Shown here piece by piece: positions 15,298-23,128 of a stretch of DNA of 40,386 bases (positions are counted from its first letter, which is position 1; the number at the start of each line of letters is the position of its first letter). The notes under the pieces are model-generated. The model ran no database searches. It was not told the origin of the DNA and was given only the letters and a program-made list of their open reading frames with translations. Source of the stretch: JBKDZR01 sp047971485 (lineage in GTDB: Bacteria > Pseudomonadota > Alphaproteobacteria > Rhodobacterales > Rhodobacteraceae); NCBI GenBank assembly GCA_047971485.1, contig JBKDZR010000066.1, forward strand, positions 1-40,386, written 5' to 3'. Both the position numbers and the translations under genes were made by a program.

Positions 15298-15632
15298 GGG
15301 GCCTCTCTCAGGCGGGGTAGGTTTCTGTCTATCGCATGTCCGGGCCGGGGGGCCAAGGCATGTGACCGAAGAGAGAGGGCAGATCCATCAATGGCGATGT
15401 TGGGACGTCCTGTGTTGGACAAGCACCTCAACAGGGTGCTGCGATTGCCCCGGCGGGCAATACGCGGGCTGTAACCGGATCACGGATTTGCCCGGATCTT
15501 GGGCAACACTCTGGGGGACCTGGCCGTGTCATAGGGCAAGATCGTCTTTGGCTTGCAGGACGGGGGGAGATCTGCATCATTTGTGATGAGGGGGCCGTCT
15601 GTCGGCCGCCGCCCGATCGCATGAGGTGCGAA
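15298..15632. promoter_or_regulatory. Divergent regulatory region between the MFS gene and the amidohydrolase gene
   Basis: No gene is seen in these 335 bases. They hold two inverted repeats built from the same half-site: ATTGCCC-N4-GGGCAAT (15444-15461) and TTGCCC-N7-GGGCAA (15488-15506). A third isolated GGGCAA occurs at 15534-15539. Such an arrangement suits a dimeric regulator binding at several sites. The regulator is not encoded next door. Promoter hexamers are not obvious. Confidence 0.5.
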
Positions 15633-16979
15633 ATGAGCACAACCTGGATCAAACAGCCGCTGAGCATTCTGGCCGCAGGGGCCGAAAACGGGATCGTCGT
15701 CTCCGGGGATCGGATCGTTGAACTTGTGCCCCGGGGGGGAACGCCGCGGACCCCTTGTGATACGGTTTTTGACGCGTCCGAACATGTGGTGCTGCCGGGG
15801 CTGATCAACACCCATCATCATGTTTTCCAGACCCTGACTCGGGCCCACCCCGAGGCGATCAACAAGGAACTCTTCCCCTGGCTCGAAAGTCTTTACCCGA
15901 TTTGGGCCAGCAAGCTGAGCCCCGAGGGCTTTCGCCAGGCCAACAGGTTGGCGATGACGGAATTGATGCTGTCGGGCTGCACCACCGCGTCGGATCACCA
16001 CTATCTGTTCAACCCTGGGCTGGAGGGGGCGTCGGATATCCAGGCCGAGGAAGCGTGCGATACGGGCATCCGTTTCGTGATCAACCGGGGATCGATGAAC
16101 CTGTCGAAAAAGGATGGCGGCTTGCCGCCCGACACGGCCGTGCAGGACGAGGACACGATCCTGGCGGATTGCGAACGGGTGTTGCAGCGCTATCATGACA
16201 CCTCTGACGGGGCGATGCTGCAGGTTGCGCTGGCCCCGTGTGCGCCGTTCACCGTGACCAAGCGGTTGATGATCGAAAGCCGTGATCTGGCCGAGAAATA
16301 CGATTGCCAGCTGCACACGCATCTGGCCGAAACGCTGGACGAAAACGACTATTGCGCCACGCATTTCAACTGTCGGCCGCTGGATTACCTGGAAGAGGTC
16401 GGCTGGCTGAGCCCCCGGGTCTGGTTGGCGCATGGCATTCATTTCAACCATGACGAGATCTGCAAGCTGGGCAAACACGGTGTCGGGGTATGTCATTGTC
16501 CGACCTCCAACATGGTGCTGGCGTCGGGACATTGCCGGACCAGAGAGTTGGAACAAGCCGGTGTTGCCGTGGGGTTGGGGGTGGATGGTTCGGCTTCGAA
16601 CGACAATTCCAACCTGATCGAGGGGGTGCGGCATGCGCTGATGCTGAACCGTCTGACCTATGATGCGGCCTCGATCACCCATTTTGATGTGTTCCGCTGG
16701 GCGACTGAAGGCTCGGCCAGGTGCCTTGGGCGGGACGATATCGGCCGCATCGTGCCGGGGTGTCAGGCTGATCTGGCCCTGTTCCGTCTGGATGAGCTGC
16801 GGTTTTCCGGGGCCGGTGATCCGCTGGCCGCGCTGGTCCTGTGTGGGGCCCATCGTGCCGACCGGGTGATGATCGCCGGTGTCTGGCAGGTTATGGATGG
16901 TCTGCCGGTCCATATTGATGTTGAACGGTTGCGCGCCGAACATGGCGCGGCGGCCCGGAGGTTTCTGGACCGTCTGTGA
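15633..16979 (+). CDS. 8-oxoguanine deaminase-like amidohydrolase
   Basis: Probably deaminates a purine or related ring; the closest family I recognise is the 8-oxoguanine deaminase/TrzA group (cog0402 amidohydrolases). The 448-residue protein has the metal-binding HxH at His61/His63 (LPGLINTHHHVFQTLTR), the second metal histidine in LHTHLAETLDEN, the VWLAHGIHFNHDE block, and a late Asp in GLGVDGSASNDNSNL. The catalytic SDHHYLFNPG block matches the 8-oxoguanine deaminase subgroup as I remember it. The start at 15633 has GAGGTG six bases upstream; the ATG at 15621 is less well placed. It faces xdhCBA, whose xanthine dehydrogenase would act on the deamination products of guanine-type substrates. 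Confidence 0.87.
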   Translation: MSTTWIKQPLSILAAGAENGIVVSGDRIVELVPRGGTPRTPCDTVFDASEHVVLPGLINTHHHVFQTLTRAHPEAINKELFPWLESLYPIWASKLSPEGFRQANRLAMTELMLSGCTTASDHHYLFNPGLEGASDIQAEEACDTGIRFVINRGSMNLSKKDGGLPPDTAVQDEDTILADCERVLQRYHDTSDGAMLQVALAPCAPFTVTKRLMIESRDLAEKYDCQLHTHLAETLDENDYCATHFNCRPLDYLEEVGWLSPRVWLAHGIHFNHDEICKLGKHGVGVCHCPTSNMVLASGHCRTRELEQAGVAVGLGVDGSASNDNSNLIEGVRHALMLNRLTYDAASITHFDVFRWATEGSARCLGRDDIGRIVPGCQADLALFRLDELRFSGAGDPLAALVLCGAHRADRVMIAGVWQVMDGLPVHIDVERLRAEHGAAARRFLDRL

Positions 16980-17085
16980 CAGATTTCCGCATGATGCGAT
17001 GCCTCTTGGGCATGTCCTGTCACCGGCAGGGCCCGGCTGGGACAAATCGGGGCCAAGCCCTTGTCCCACAGGTGGATAAGGGGGG

Positions 17086-17439
17086 TCAGGCGGCGTCGGT
17101 ATCGCGCCGGTGCCGCCGGGCGTCGGCCTGGTCCCGGGCGCGGTCCTGATCCCAACTGTCGTAAAGGGTGCCATGGCGCGCTTCACGCCGGGCATCGACA
17201 CGTTCGCGCAGCAGGACACCGGCGGACAGCAGGGCGATGGTCACCACGGCGCCACCGGCCCAGCCAAAGATGAAGGCACTGCCCCAGCCAAAGCCGGCAG
17301 CCCGCCCACCAAGGGCCATGGCGGCGCTGATCACCCCGTCAATCACCAGAACGGCGATCGGTGACAGGGATTTGCGGACCTCCTGATCAGGATGGTCTTC
17401 CGACGGAAACCGGGCGAACCTGCCCTGCGCATTTTGCAT
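17086..17439 (-). CDS. Small membrane protein of unknown function
   Basis: A 117-residue protein I cannot assign to a family. It has a charged N-terminus, two hydrophobic segments (SPIAVLVIDGVISAAMALGG and FGWGSAFIFGWAGGAVVTIALLSAGVLL) and a highly charged C-terminal tail rich in Arg and Asp (RVDARREARHGTLYDSWDQD onwards). This predicts a two-helix inner-membrane protein with both tails on the same side. The ATG at 17439 is preceded by a good AGGAGAT site. It lies downstream of the xdh operon on the same strand (120-base gap), so read-through is possible. Confidence 0.75.
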   Translation of the reverse strand: MQNAQGRFARFPSEDHPDQEVRKSLSPIAVLVIDGVISAAMALGGRAAGFGWGSAFIFGWAGGAVVTIALLSAGVLLRERVDARREARHGTLYDSWDQDRARDQADARRHRRDTDAA

Positions 17440-17559
17440 CTTTATCTCCTGCAGTTGCGAGGAGACCGTTCTGATCCCGTGGCAAAGACCTGGGGGCCTG
17501 CCTTCCCAAGGAAACGTAGCGCGGCTTTCGGGACAAAGCCAGTCAGAGAATGGCGGTGT

Positions 17560-18513
17560 TTACAATTGTTTGCATAATTTCAAAGGCATGGTGCCGGTGT
17601 GTGCCCGGGTCAGGGTTTGGGCGGCGACCGAGATGGCGATGGCCTGAGGGCTTTTGCCAAGGGCAGGATCTCCGATCGGGCAGGCGATGCGTGCGATTTC
17701 TGCCGGTGCATGGCCCAGATCCGCCAGCCGGCGCTGAAACCGGGCCCATTTCGTGGCGCTGCCAATCAGGCCGGCATGGGCAAAGCCCCGGGTCAGCAGG
17801 GCATCGCACAGGGCCAGATCAAGGGCATGGGAATATGTCAGGATCAGGTGCTCCGCTTCGGGGGGGGCATGAGGGGCCAAATCTGCAGGTCTGGCCGCAG
17901 GCAGGCAGCTGATGCCAACCGGGATCGCATCTGGAAAGCGGCCACGCCCCGTATCCACCCAGGTGATCGCCAGGTCGGGCAGGGGGGCCAGTACGGCGAT
18001 CAACGCACGCCCGACATGGCCTGCCCCCCAGATCCATAGGGGCCGGGCCGGGGGTGTGGCCATCTCCAGCAGCCAACCATGGCGCAGCAGCGGCGTGGCC
18101 AGCACCCCCTCGCCCCGCGCTTGCCGGGTCGCCTGTTGCAGGGTCAGAGGGACAGGGGCGTCCCCGGTGATCCGGCGCAGGGCCGGGCCGGTTGCGGGCA
18201 TTTCGGCCAGCCGGGCGGCATCCCAGATCTCGGTGACCAGATGCACCGCACCGCCACAGCATTGGCCCAAGCTTGGCCCCAGTGCATGGTGGTCCACCCG
18301 GTTCTGGCCGCTGGCCAGGGCCTCGCGTGCGGCCTGGGCCGCTTGCCATTCCAGTGCGCCGCCACCGATCGTGCCCTCTTGCCCGCCGGGCCAGATCAGC
18401 ATCGCGGCCCCTGCCTCGCGCGGGGCAGAGCCGGCAATCCGGGCCACCAGAACGCGGGCAATCCGGCCATGATGCGCGACCGCCGCAGCCAGCCTGTCGA
18501 GGGCCAGGGTCAT
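17560..18513 (-). CDS. xdhC: Xanthine dehydrogenase accessory protein XdhC
   Basis: Binds molybdenum cofactor, promotes its sulfuration and inserts it into the XdhB subunit. The 317-residue protein has the N-terminal XdhC/CoxI block (ARVLVARIAGSAPREAGAAMLIW and GTIGGGALEWQ), a central LGQCCGGAVHLVTE, and a C-terminal Rossmann-type domain (PLWIWGAGHVGRALIAVLAPL and HALDLALCDALLTRGFAHAGLIGSATKWARF). The double cysteine in GQCCGG is the conserved pair of this family. Its ATG overlaps the xdhB stop (ATGA), so translation is coupled. Third gene of xdhABC, as in Rhodobacter capsulatus. Confidence 0.95.
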   Translation of the reverse strand: MTLALDRLAAAVAHHGRIARVLVARIAGSAPREAGAAMLIWPGGQEGTIGGGALEWQAAQAAREALASGQNRVDHHALGPSLGQCCGGAVHLVTEIWDAARLAEMPATGPALRRITGDAPVPLTLQQATRQARGEGVLATPLLRHGWLLEMATPPARPLWIWGAGHVGRALIAVLAPLPDLAITWVDTGRGRFPDAIPVGISCLPAARPADLAPHAPPEAEHLILTYSHALDLALCDALLTRGFAHAGLIGSATKWARFQRRLADLGHAPAEIARIACPIGDPALGKSPQAIAISVAAQTLTRAHTGTMPLKLCKQL

Positions 18514-20828
18514 GGGGCATCCCTCCGCGCACGCGCTACGGCGGCCAGGATTCGCTCTGGCGTGGCTGGCGCATCCAGATCCGGGTAATGGGGGCCACAG
18601 GCCGCTACGGCATCTGACAGCGCCATCAGCGCCGAGATCCCCAGCATCAGCGGCGGCTCACCCACCGCCTTGGAGCGATAGATGGTTTCTTCGCGGTTGG
18701 CCCCATCCCAAAGCGATACGTTGAACACCCGGGGCCGGTCGGAACAGGCCGGGATCTTGTAGGTGGACGGCGCATGGGTGCGCAGCCGACCTGCGGCATC
18801 CCAGACCAGTTCCTCGGTGGTCAGCCAGCCCGCGCCCTGCACATAGCCGCCCTCGATCTGGCCGATATCCAGCGCCGGGTTCAGGGAACGACCACAATCA
18901 TGCAGGATATCGGCGCGCAGGATGCGGTTCTCGCCTGTCAGCGTGTCGATCACCACCTCGGTCAGCGCGGCGCCATAGGCGAAGTAGAAGAACGGCCGCC
19001 CGGTTCCGCGCAGCCTGTCCCAGACGATACCCGGCGTGCGGTAGAACCCGGTGGCCGACAGGCTGATCTGCCCCTCATAGGCCTGCTTCGCCGCCTCATC
19101 GAAGCCAAGGCTTTCCCCACCCAGCCATACCCGATCATCGGCGAAGATCACCTGCTCGGGGGGGCAGCCATGGGCCTCGGCGAGATGGGCGGCCATGCGG
19201 TCGCGGATCGTATCGCAGGCCGCCTTGACCGCCATGCCGTTCAGATCCGATCCCGAGGACGCCGCCGTTGCCGAGGTATTGGGCACCTTGCCGGTATCCG
19301 TGGCGGTGATCCTGACCCGGTCAACCGCCACCCCGAAGCGTTCGGCGGCCACCTGCGCGACCTTCTGGAACAGGCCCTGGCCCATCTCGGTGCCGCCATG
19401 GTTCATGTGGATGGACCCGTCCTGATAGACATGGACCAGCGCCCCGGCCTGGTTCATGTGGCTCAGGGTGAAGGAGATCCCGAATTTCACCGGGGTCAGG
19501 GCAATGCCGCGTTTCAGCACGGGGTTGGCGGCGTTCCAGGCCGCCACGCTGCGCCGACGGGCCAGGTAATCGGCGCTGCTGGCCAGGCGATCCGTCAGCC
19601 CGTGCAGGATGCAATCGGTGACCTCCAGACCATAGGGGGTGCGCTGCGGGGTGGCCGGGGGGCGGCTGTCCGTAGCTTCTGCATAGTAGTTCAGCCGCCG
19701 TACCGCCAACGGATCGCGGCCCAGGGTATGGGCGATGTGATCCAGCACCCGCTCAATCCCCAGCATCCCCTGAGGCCCGCCAAAGCCGCGAAAGGCCGTG
19801 GCGCTGGCGGTGTTCGTCTTCAGCCGGTGCGAGGTGATCCGCGCATGGGGCAGCACATAGGCATTGTCGGCATGCAGCATCGCCCGATCCGCCACCGCCA
19901 GCGACAGATCCTGCGACCAGCCGCAGCGGCACAGCTGGGTAAAGTCGATCCCCGCGATGCGCCCCTCGGCGCTGACACCCACGCGATAGTCGATGCGGAA
20001 GTCATGGCGCTTGCCGGTGATCACCATGTCATCATCGCGATCATAGCGCATCTTGGCCGGCCGGCCTGTGGCCCGGGCCACCACCGCGCACGCGATGGCC
20101 AGCCAGTTGCCCTGGCTTTCCTTGCCGCCAAAGCCGCCGCCCATGCGCCGGACCTCGGTGCGCACGGCATGCATGGGCACGCCCAATGCCTCGGCCACCT
20201 TGTGCTGGATCTCGGTCGGATGCTGGCTGGAACTGTGGATCACCATGTCGCCATTGTCCTGGGGCAGGGCCAGGGCGGCCTGACCCTCCAGGTAGAAATG
20301 TTCCTGGCCGCCGATCTCTATCCGGCCTTCGATCACCCGATCTGCCCCGGCAATGGCCGTGTCAGGATCCCCGCTGGTATAAATGATCGGGCCATCTTCA
20401 AAGCGGCTGTTGGCGGCCAGGGCCTCATCAATACTCAGGATCGGGGTGTCTTCGGCATAGCTGATCTGTGCCAGCCGCGCCGCGCGCCGCGCCGCCAGAT
20501 GGCTGTCAGCGGCCACCAGAAACAGCGGCTGGCCAATATAGTTCACATATGTGGACAGTAGTGGTTCATCATGGGCTGCCGGGGCGCAATCGGGGATTGT
20601 TGCAAAGTCCTCCGGGGCCAGGACCAACATCACCCCCGGCGCGGCGCGCACCGGGGCCAGATCCAGCGCTGTCACCCGGCCGCGTGCGATCGTGGACAGG
20701 CCAAAGGCCAGATGCAGGCAATCGGCGGGCACTGGGATGTCATCGAGATACCGCGCTGTGCCGGTGACATGCAGGCGGGCGGACTCATGGGGGCGGGGCT
20801 GGCCGACGCTGTTGGTTTGAAGGGTCAT
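18510..20828 (-). CDS. xdhB: Xanthine dehydrogenase, molybdopterin-binding subunit
   Basis: The catalytic subunit that hydroxylates hypoxanthine to xanthine and xanthine to urate. The 772-residue length matches R. capsulatus XdhB. It opens with a substrate-channel domain (ESARLHVTGTARYLDDIPVP). Cofactor-binding motifs follow in order: RRMGGGFGGKESQ, FRGFGGPQGM, GGTEMGQGLFQKVAQVA and ATAASSGSDLNGMAVKAA. The catalytic glutamate lies in KAVGEPPLMLGISAL near the C-terminus. I chose the ATG at 20828, which overlaps the xdhA stop (ATGA); the frame continues open upstream inside xdhA but without similarity. Works with XdhA as a heterotetramer in the cytoplasm. Confidence 0.98.
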   Translation of the reverse strand: MTLQTNSVGQPRPHESARLHVTGTARYLDDIPVPADCLHLAFGLSTIARGRVTALDLAPVRAAPGVMLVLAPEDFATIPDCAPAAHDEPLLSTYVNYIGQPLFLVAADSHLAARRAARLAQISYAEDTPILSIDEALAANSRFEDGPIIYTSGDPDTAIAGADRVIEGRIEIGGQEHFYLEGQAALALPQDNGDMVIHSSSQHPTEIQHKVAEALGVPMHAVRTEVRRMGGGFGGKESQGNWLAIACAVVARATGRPAKMRYDRDDDMVITGKRHDFRIDYRVGVSAEGRIAGIDFTQLCRCGWSQDLSLAVADRAMLHADNAYVLPHARITSHRLKTNTASATAFRGFGGPQGMLGIERVLDHIAHTLGRDPLAVRRLNYYAEATDSRPPATPQRTPYGLEVTDCILHGLTDRLASSADYLARRRSVAAWNAANPVLKRGIALTPVKFGISFTLSHMNQAGALVHVYQDGSIHMNHGGTEMGQGLFQKVAQVAAERFGVAVDRVRITATDTGKVPNTSATAASSGSDLNGMAVKAACDTIRDRMAAHLAEAHGCPPEQVIFADDRVWLGGESLGFDEAAKQAYEGQISLSATGFYRTPGIVWDRLRGTGRPFFYFAYGAALTEVVIDTLTGENRILRADILHDCGRSLNPALDIGQIEGGYVQGAGWLTTEELVWDAAGRLRTHAPSTYKIPACSDRPRVFNVSLWDGANREETIYRSKAVGEPPLMLGISALMALSDAVAACGPHYPDLDAPATPERILAAVARARRDAP

Positions 20829-22186
20829 GGGGTGACCTCCAGGATGCGCTGGGGCTGGCCCGTGGTCTCGTGAAAATAGCGCAACAGCAGGTTGGCCGCG
20901 GCCTTCAGGCGATAGCCGGCCGAGGCGCGCATGTCCGACAGCGGGGTGAAATCCTCGGGCATCCGGGCCATGGCGGCGCGGATCGTGGCCTCGTTCCAGG
21001 GCTGGCCGATCAGGGCGGCCTCGACCGCCCGGGCCCGTTTGGGAATGCCGGCCATGCCGCCAAAGGCAATGCGCGCAGCGGCGACCCTGCCCTCTTCGCG
21101 CGTGATGTTCAAGCACCCGCACAGGGCCGATATATCCTGATCGAAGCGCTTCGACAGCTTGTAACAGGCCAGGTTGTCCGGTTGGCGAGGGATGCTGATG
21201 GCCTCGATGAACTCACCCGGGGCGCGGTCCTGACGGCCATACTCGATGAAGAAATCCTCCAGCGGGATCACCCGGCGGGTAGCGCCATGGCGCAGATGCA
21301 GCCGGGCCTCCAGCGCAATCAGGGCCGGAGGGCTGTCGCCGATGGGGGATCCGTTGGCGATATTGCCGCCCAGTGTCGCCGCGCCCCGGATCTGTTCCGA
21401 GGCAAAGCGCCGGATCATCTCGGCGAAACCGGGGTGGTATTCGGCGATCACCGGGCGCAGCTCAGCCAGGGTGGTCATGGCGCCGATGTGGATCTCGTCG
21501 TCACTGACGGTGATCCCCTTCAGATCGGCGCACCGGTTCAGAAAGATGACCGGGCCAAGATCGCGCAGCTGTTTTGTCACCCACAGCCCGACATCCGTGG
21601 CCCCGGCGATCAGCGTGGCCTCGGGGTGGGCTGCATACCATTGGGCCAGGGCATCGCTGGTTTCAGGCGCGATGCGGATGGCCGGCGCACCAAGGGCCCT
21701 ATCGCCCAGCAGCCAGTCTGGCACGGGCTGATCGGCGGCGGCCTGGGCGGCGCGAATGATCGGGGCATAGCCGGTGCAGCGGCACAGGTTGCCCGCCAGC
21801 CGGTCATCGTAATCCGTGGCGCCCAGGGTGTGGGCCGTCGCCATGGAGGCGATGAAGCCCGGTGTGCAGAACCCGCATTGGGCGCCATGATGGTCGATCA
21901 TCGCCTGCTGGACGGGGTGCAGCGTGCCGCCGGGGCCGGCGATGCCCTCAACCGTGCGGATGGCCCGACCGTGGATCTGGGGCAGGAACAGGATGCAGGC
22001 ATTCAGCGCCCGAGGGCCGGTTTCGTCCAGCACCATGACAGTGCAGGCGCCGCAATCGCCTTCGCCGCAGCCCTCTTTGGTACCGGTCATCCCGCGCGCC
22101 GTGCGCAGCCAGTCCAGCAGGGTCATGCCCGGCGGCGGATTGCTCAGGGTCACCGCTTCGCCGTTCAGTCGAAAGGTCACGTCCAT
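20825..22186 (-). CDS. xdhA: Xanthine dehydrogenase, FeS/FAD subunit
   Basis: Transfers electrons from the molybdenum site through two [2Fe-2S] clusters to FAD and NAD. The 453 residues hold a plant-ferredoxin-type cluster (GCGEGDCGACTVMV plus the later Cys in ALNACILFLP), a second cluster (QCGFCTPGFIASM and LCRCTGYAPII), then the FAD domain (TLIAGATDVGLWVTKQL, AATLGGNIANGSPIGDSPPAL) and the C-terminal CO-dehydrogenase flavoprotein fold. The ATG at 22186 gives the family start MDVTFRLNGE. It is the first gene of the operon, with a 136-base upstream gap to the PAP2 gene that should contain the promoter. Confidence 0.98.
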   Translation of the reverse strand: MDVTFRLNGEAVTLSNPPPGMTLLDWLRTARGMTGTKEGCGEGDCGACTVMVLDETGPRALNACILFLPQIHGRAIRTVEGIAGPGGTLHPVQQAMIDHHGAQCGFCTPGFIASMATAHTLGATDYDDRLAGNLCRCTGYAPIIRAAQAAADQPVPDWLLGDRALGAPAIRIAPETSDALAQWYAAHPEATLIAGATDVGLWVTKQLRDLGPVIFLNRCADLKGITVSDDEIHIGAMTTLAELRPVIAEYHPGFAEMIRRFASEQIRGAATLGGNIANGSPIGDSPPALIALEARLHLRHGATRRVIPLEDFFIEYGRQDRAPGEFIEAISIPRQPDNLACYKLSKRFDQDISALCGCLNITREEGRVAAARIAFGGMAGIPKRARAVEAALIGQPWNEATIRAAMARMPEDFTPLSDMRASAGYRLKAAANLLLRYFHETTGQPQRILEVTP

Positions 22187-22322
22187 TGTCTTTGCCTGCC
22201 GCAATACCGCTGCGTCATCGCGTCGGGGCCCGAGGCGGCGTAGGGCATCCCGGCCTTGGGGAATGATTGCGGGAACAAGGGGCGCTGGCAAGGGGGATGA
22301 TCCGCCGCCGGCCGGGCGGGTG

Positions 22323-23015
22323 TCAGCCGCTCAGGATCAGGGCCATGTCCTTGATCAGCCGCCGCAGGCTGACGAACATCGTTGCGCAAAGATAGGTGGC
22401 GAGAAACAGCAGCGGATAGAGCAATGCCATGTGCCGTTGCCACCATCCATAGAAGGCCGGGGTGATCACCCGGCGGGTCAGCACCGGCATCAGCCCAAAG
22501 GCCACCACCGCCGCCAAGGCAATGCCGGCGACAATATCCGATGGCCAGTGCATGCCCAGATAGATGCGGGGCAGACAAGGCACCAGCGCCGCATGGATCA
22601 GGGCCAGAAGGCCGGCGCCCCGGTGAATGGTGAACAGCCCAAAGGCGATGGCAAAGAACATGGCCGCATGATCGCTGGGCAGCGAACTTTCATCCGCATA
22701 ACTGCCGATCTGAACCCCGGCCGGGGGGCGATAGGCCAGGCCTTCGGTCAAGAGCGGGCGGGTTGAAAATGGCAGCATGTTCTGGGCCATCCGGGCCGTG
22801 ACCAGCGCAACGAACGTCACACCGAGAAGGGCCAGCAACTGCCGGCGGTACAGCACGGATCCCTTCCCCCAAAGCCACCAGAAGATCATCATCGGAGGGA
22901 CGCCCTTGGTCAACATCGACTCGTTCAGCGTGAAAATGAAGCGATCGATGGGGACAGAACGCCCTGAAAAGCCGTTAATGTACTCAAAAATGAGGGTATC
23001 CAAAGGCATCACCAT
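22323..23015 (-). CDS. PAP2-family membrane phosphatase
   Basis: A 230-residue integral membrane protein of the phosphatidic acid phosphatase type 2 superfamily. The three phosphatase signature elements are present in order: an R-x6-8-RP-like motif around MLPFSTRPLLTEG, PSDHAAMFFAIAFG with the active-site His, and PRIYLGMHWPSDIVAGIAL with the second catalytic His and Asp. About six hydrophobic helices surround them. It could act on undecaprenyl pyrophosphate or on phosphatidic acid; sequence alone does not decide. Two start codons, at 23015 and 23009, are possible (MVM). It is divergent from dnaE. Confidence 0.9.
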   Translation of the reverse strand: MVMPLDTLIFEYINGFSGRSVPIDRFIFTLNESMLTKGVPPMMIFWWLWGKGSVLYRRQLLALLGVTFVALVTARMAQNMLPFSTRPLLTEGLAYRPPAGVQIGSYADESSLPSDHAAMFFAIAFGLFTIHRGAGLLALIHAALVPCLPRIYLGMHWPSDIVAGIALAAVVAFGLMPVLTRRVITPAFYGWWQRHMALLYPLLFLATYLCATMFVSLRRLIKDMALILSG

Positions 23016-23128
23016 TTTTGGCCAACTTGTAACGGTTTTGTATCATTTGGAAATATAGGATTTTCAGAGGCGCGCAAACTGGCGGGTTTGGGCTTTCGGC
23101 GGGGACGTCGGGGCGATAGCTTGGCGCC

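Noticed and set aside
15480..17219. Long open frame (579 codons) on the minus strand
   Set aside because: Antisense to the amidohydrolase gene, and it also crosses the candidate operator region; composition is typical of a shadow frame.
18774..20561. Long open frame (595 codons) on the plus strand
   Set aside because: It lies entirely opposite xdhB, whose family motifs are clear. The translation is Gly/His/Gln-rich with no motifs, as expected for an antisense frame in GC-rich DNA.
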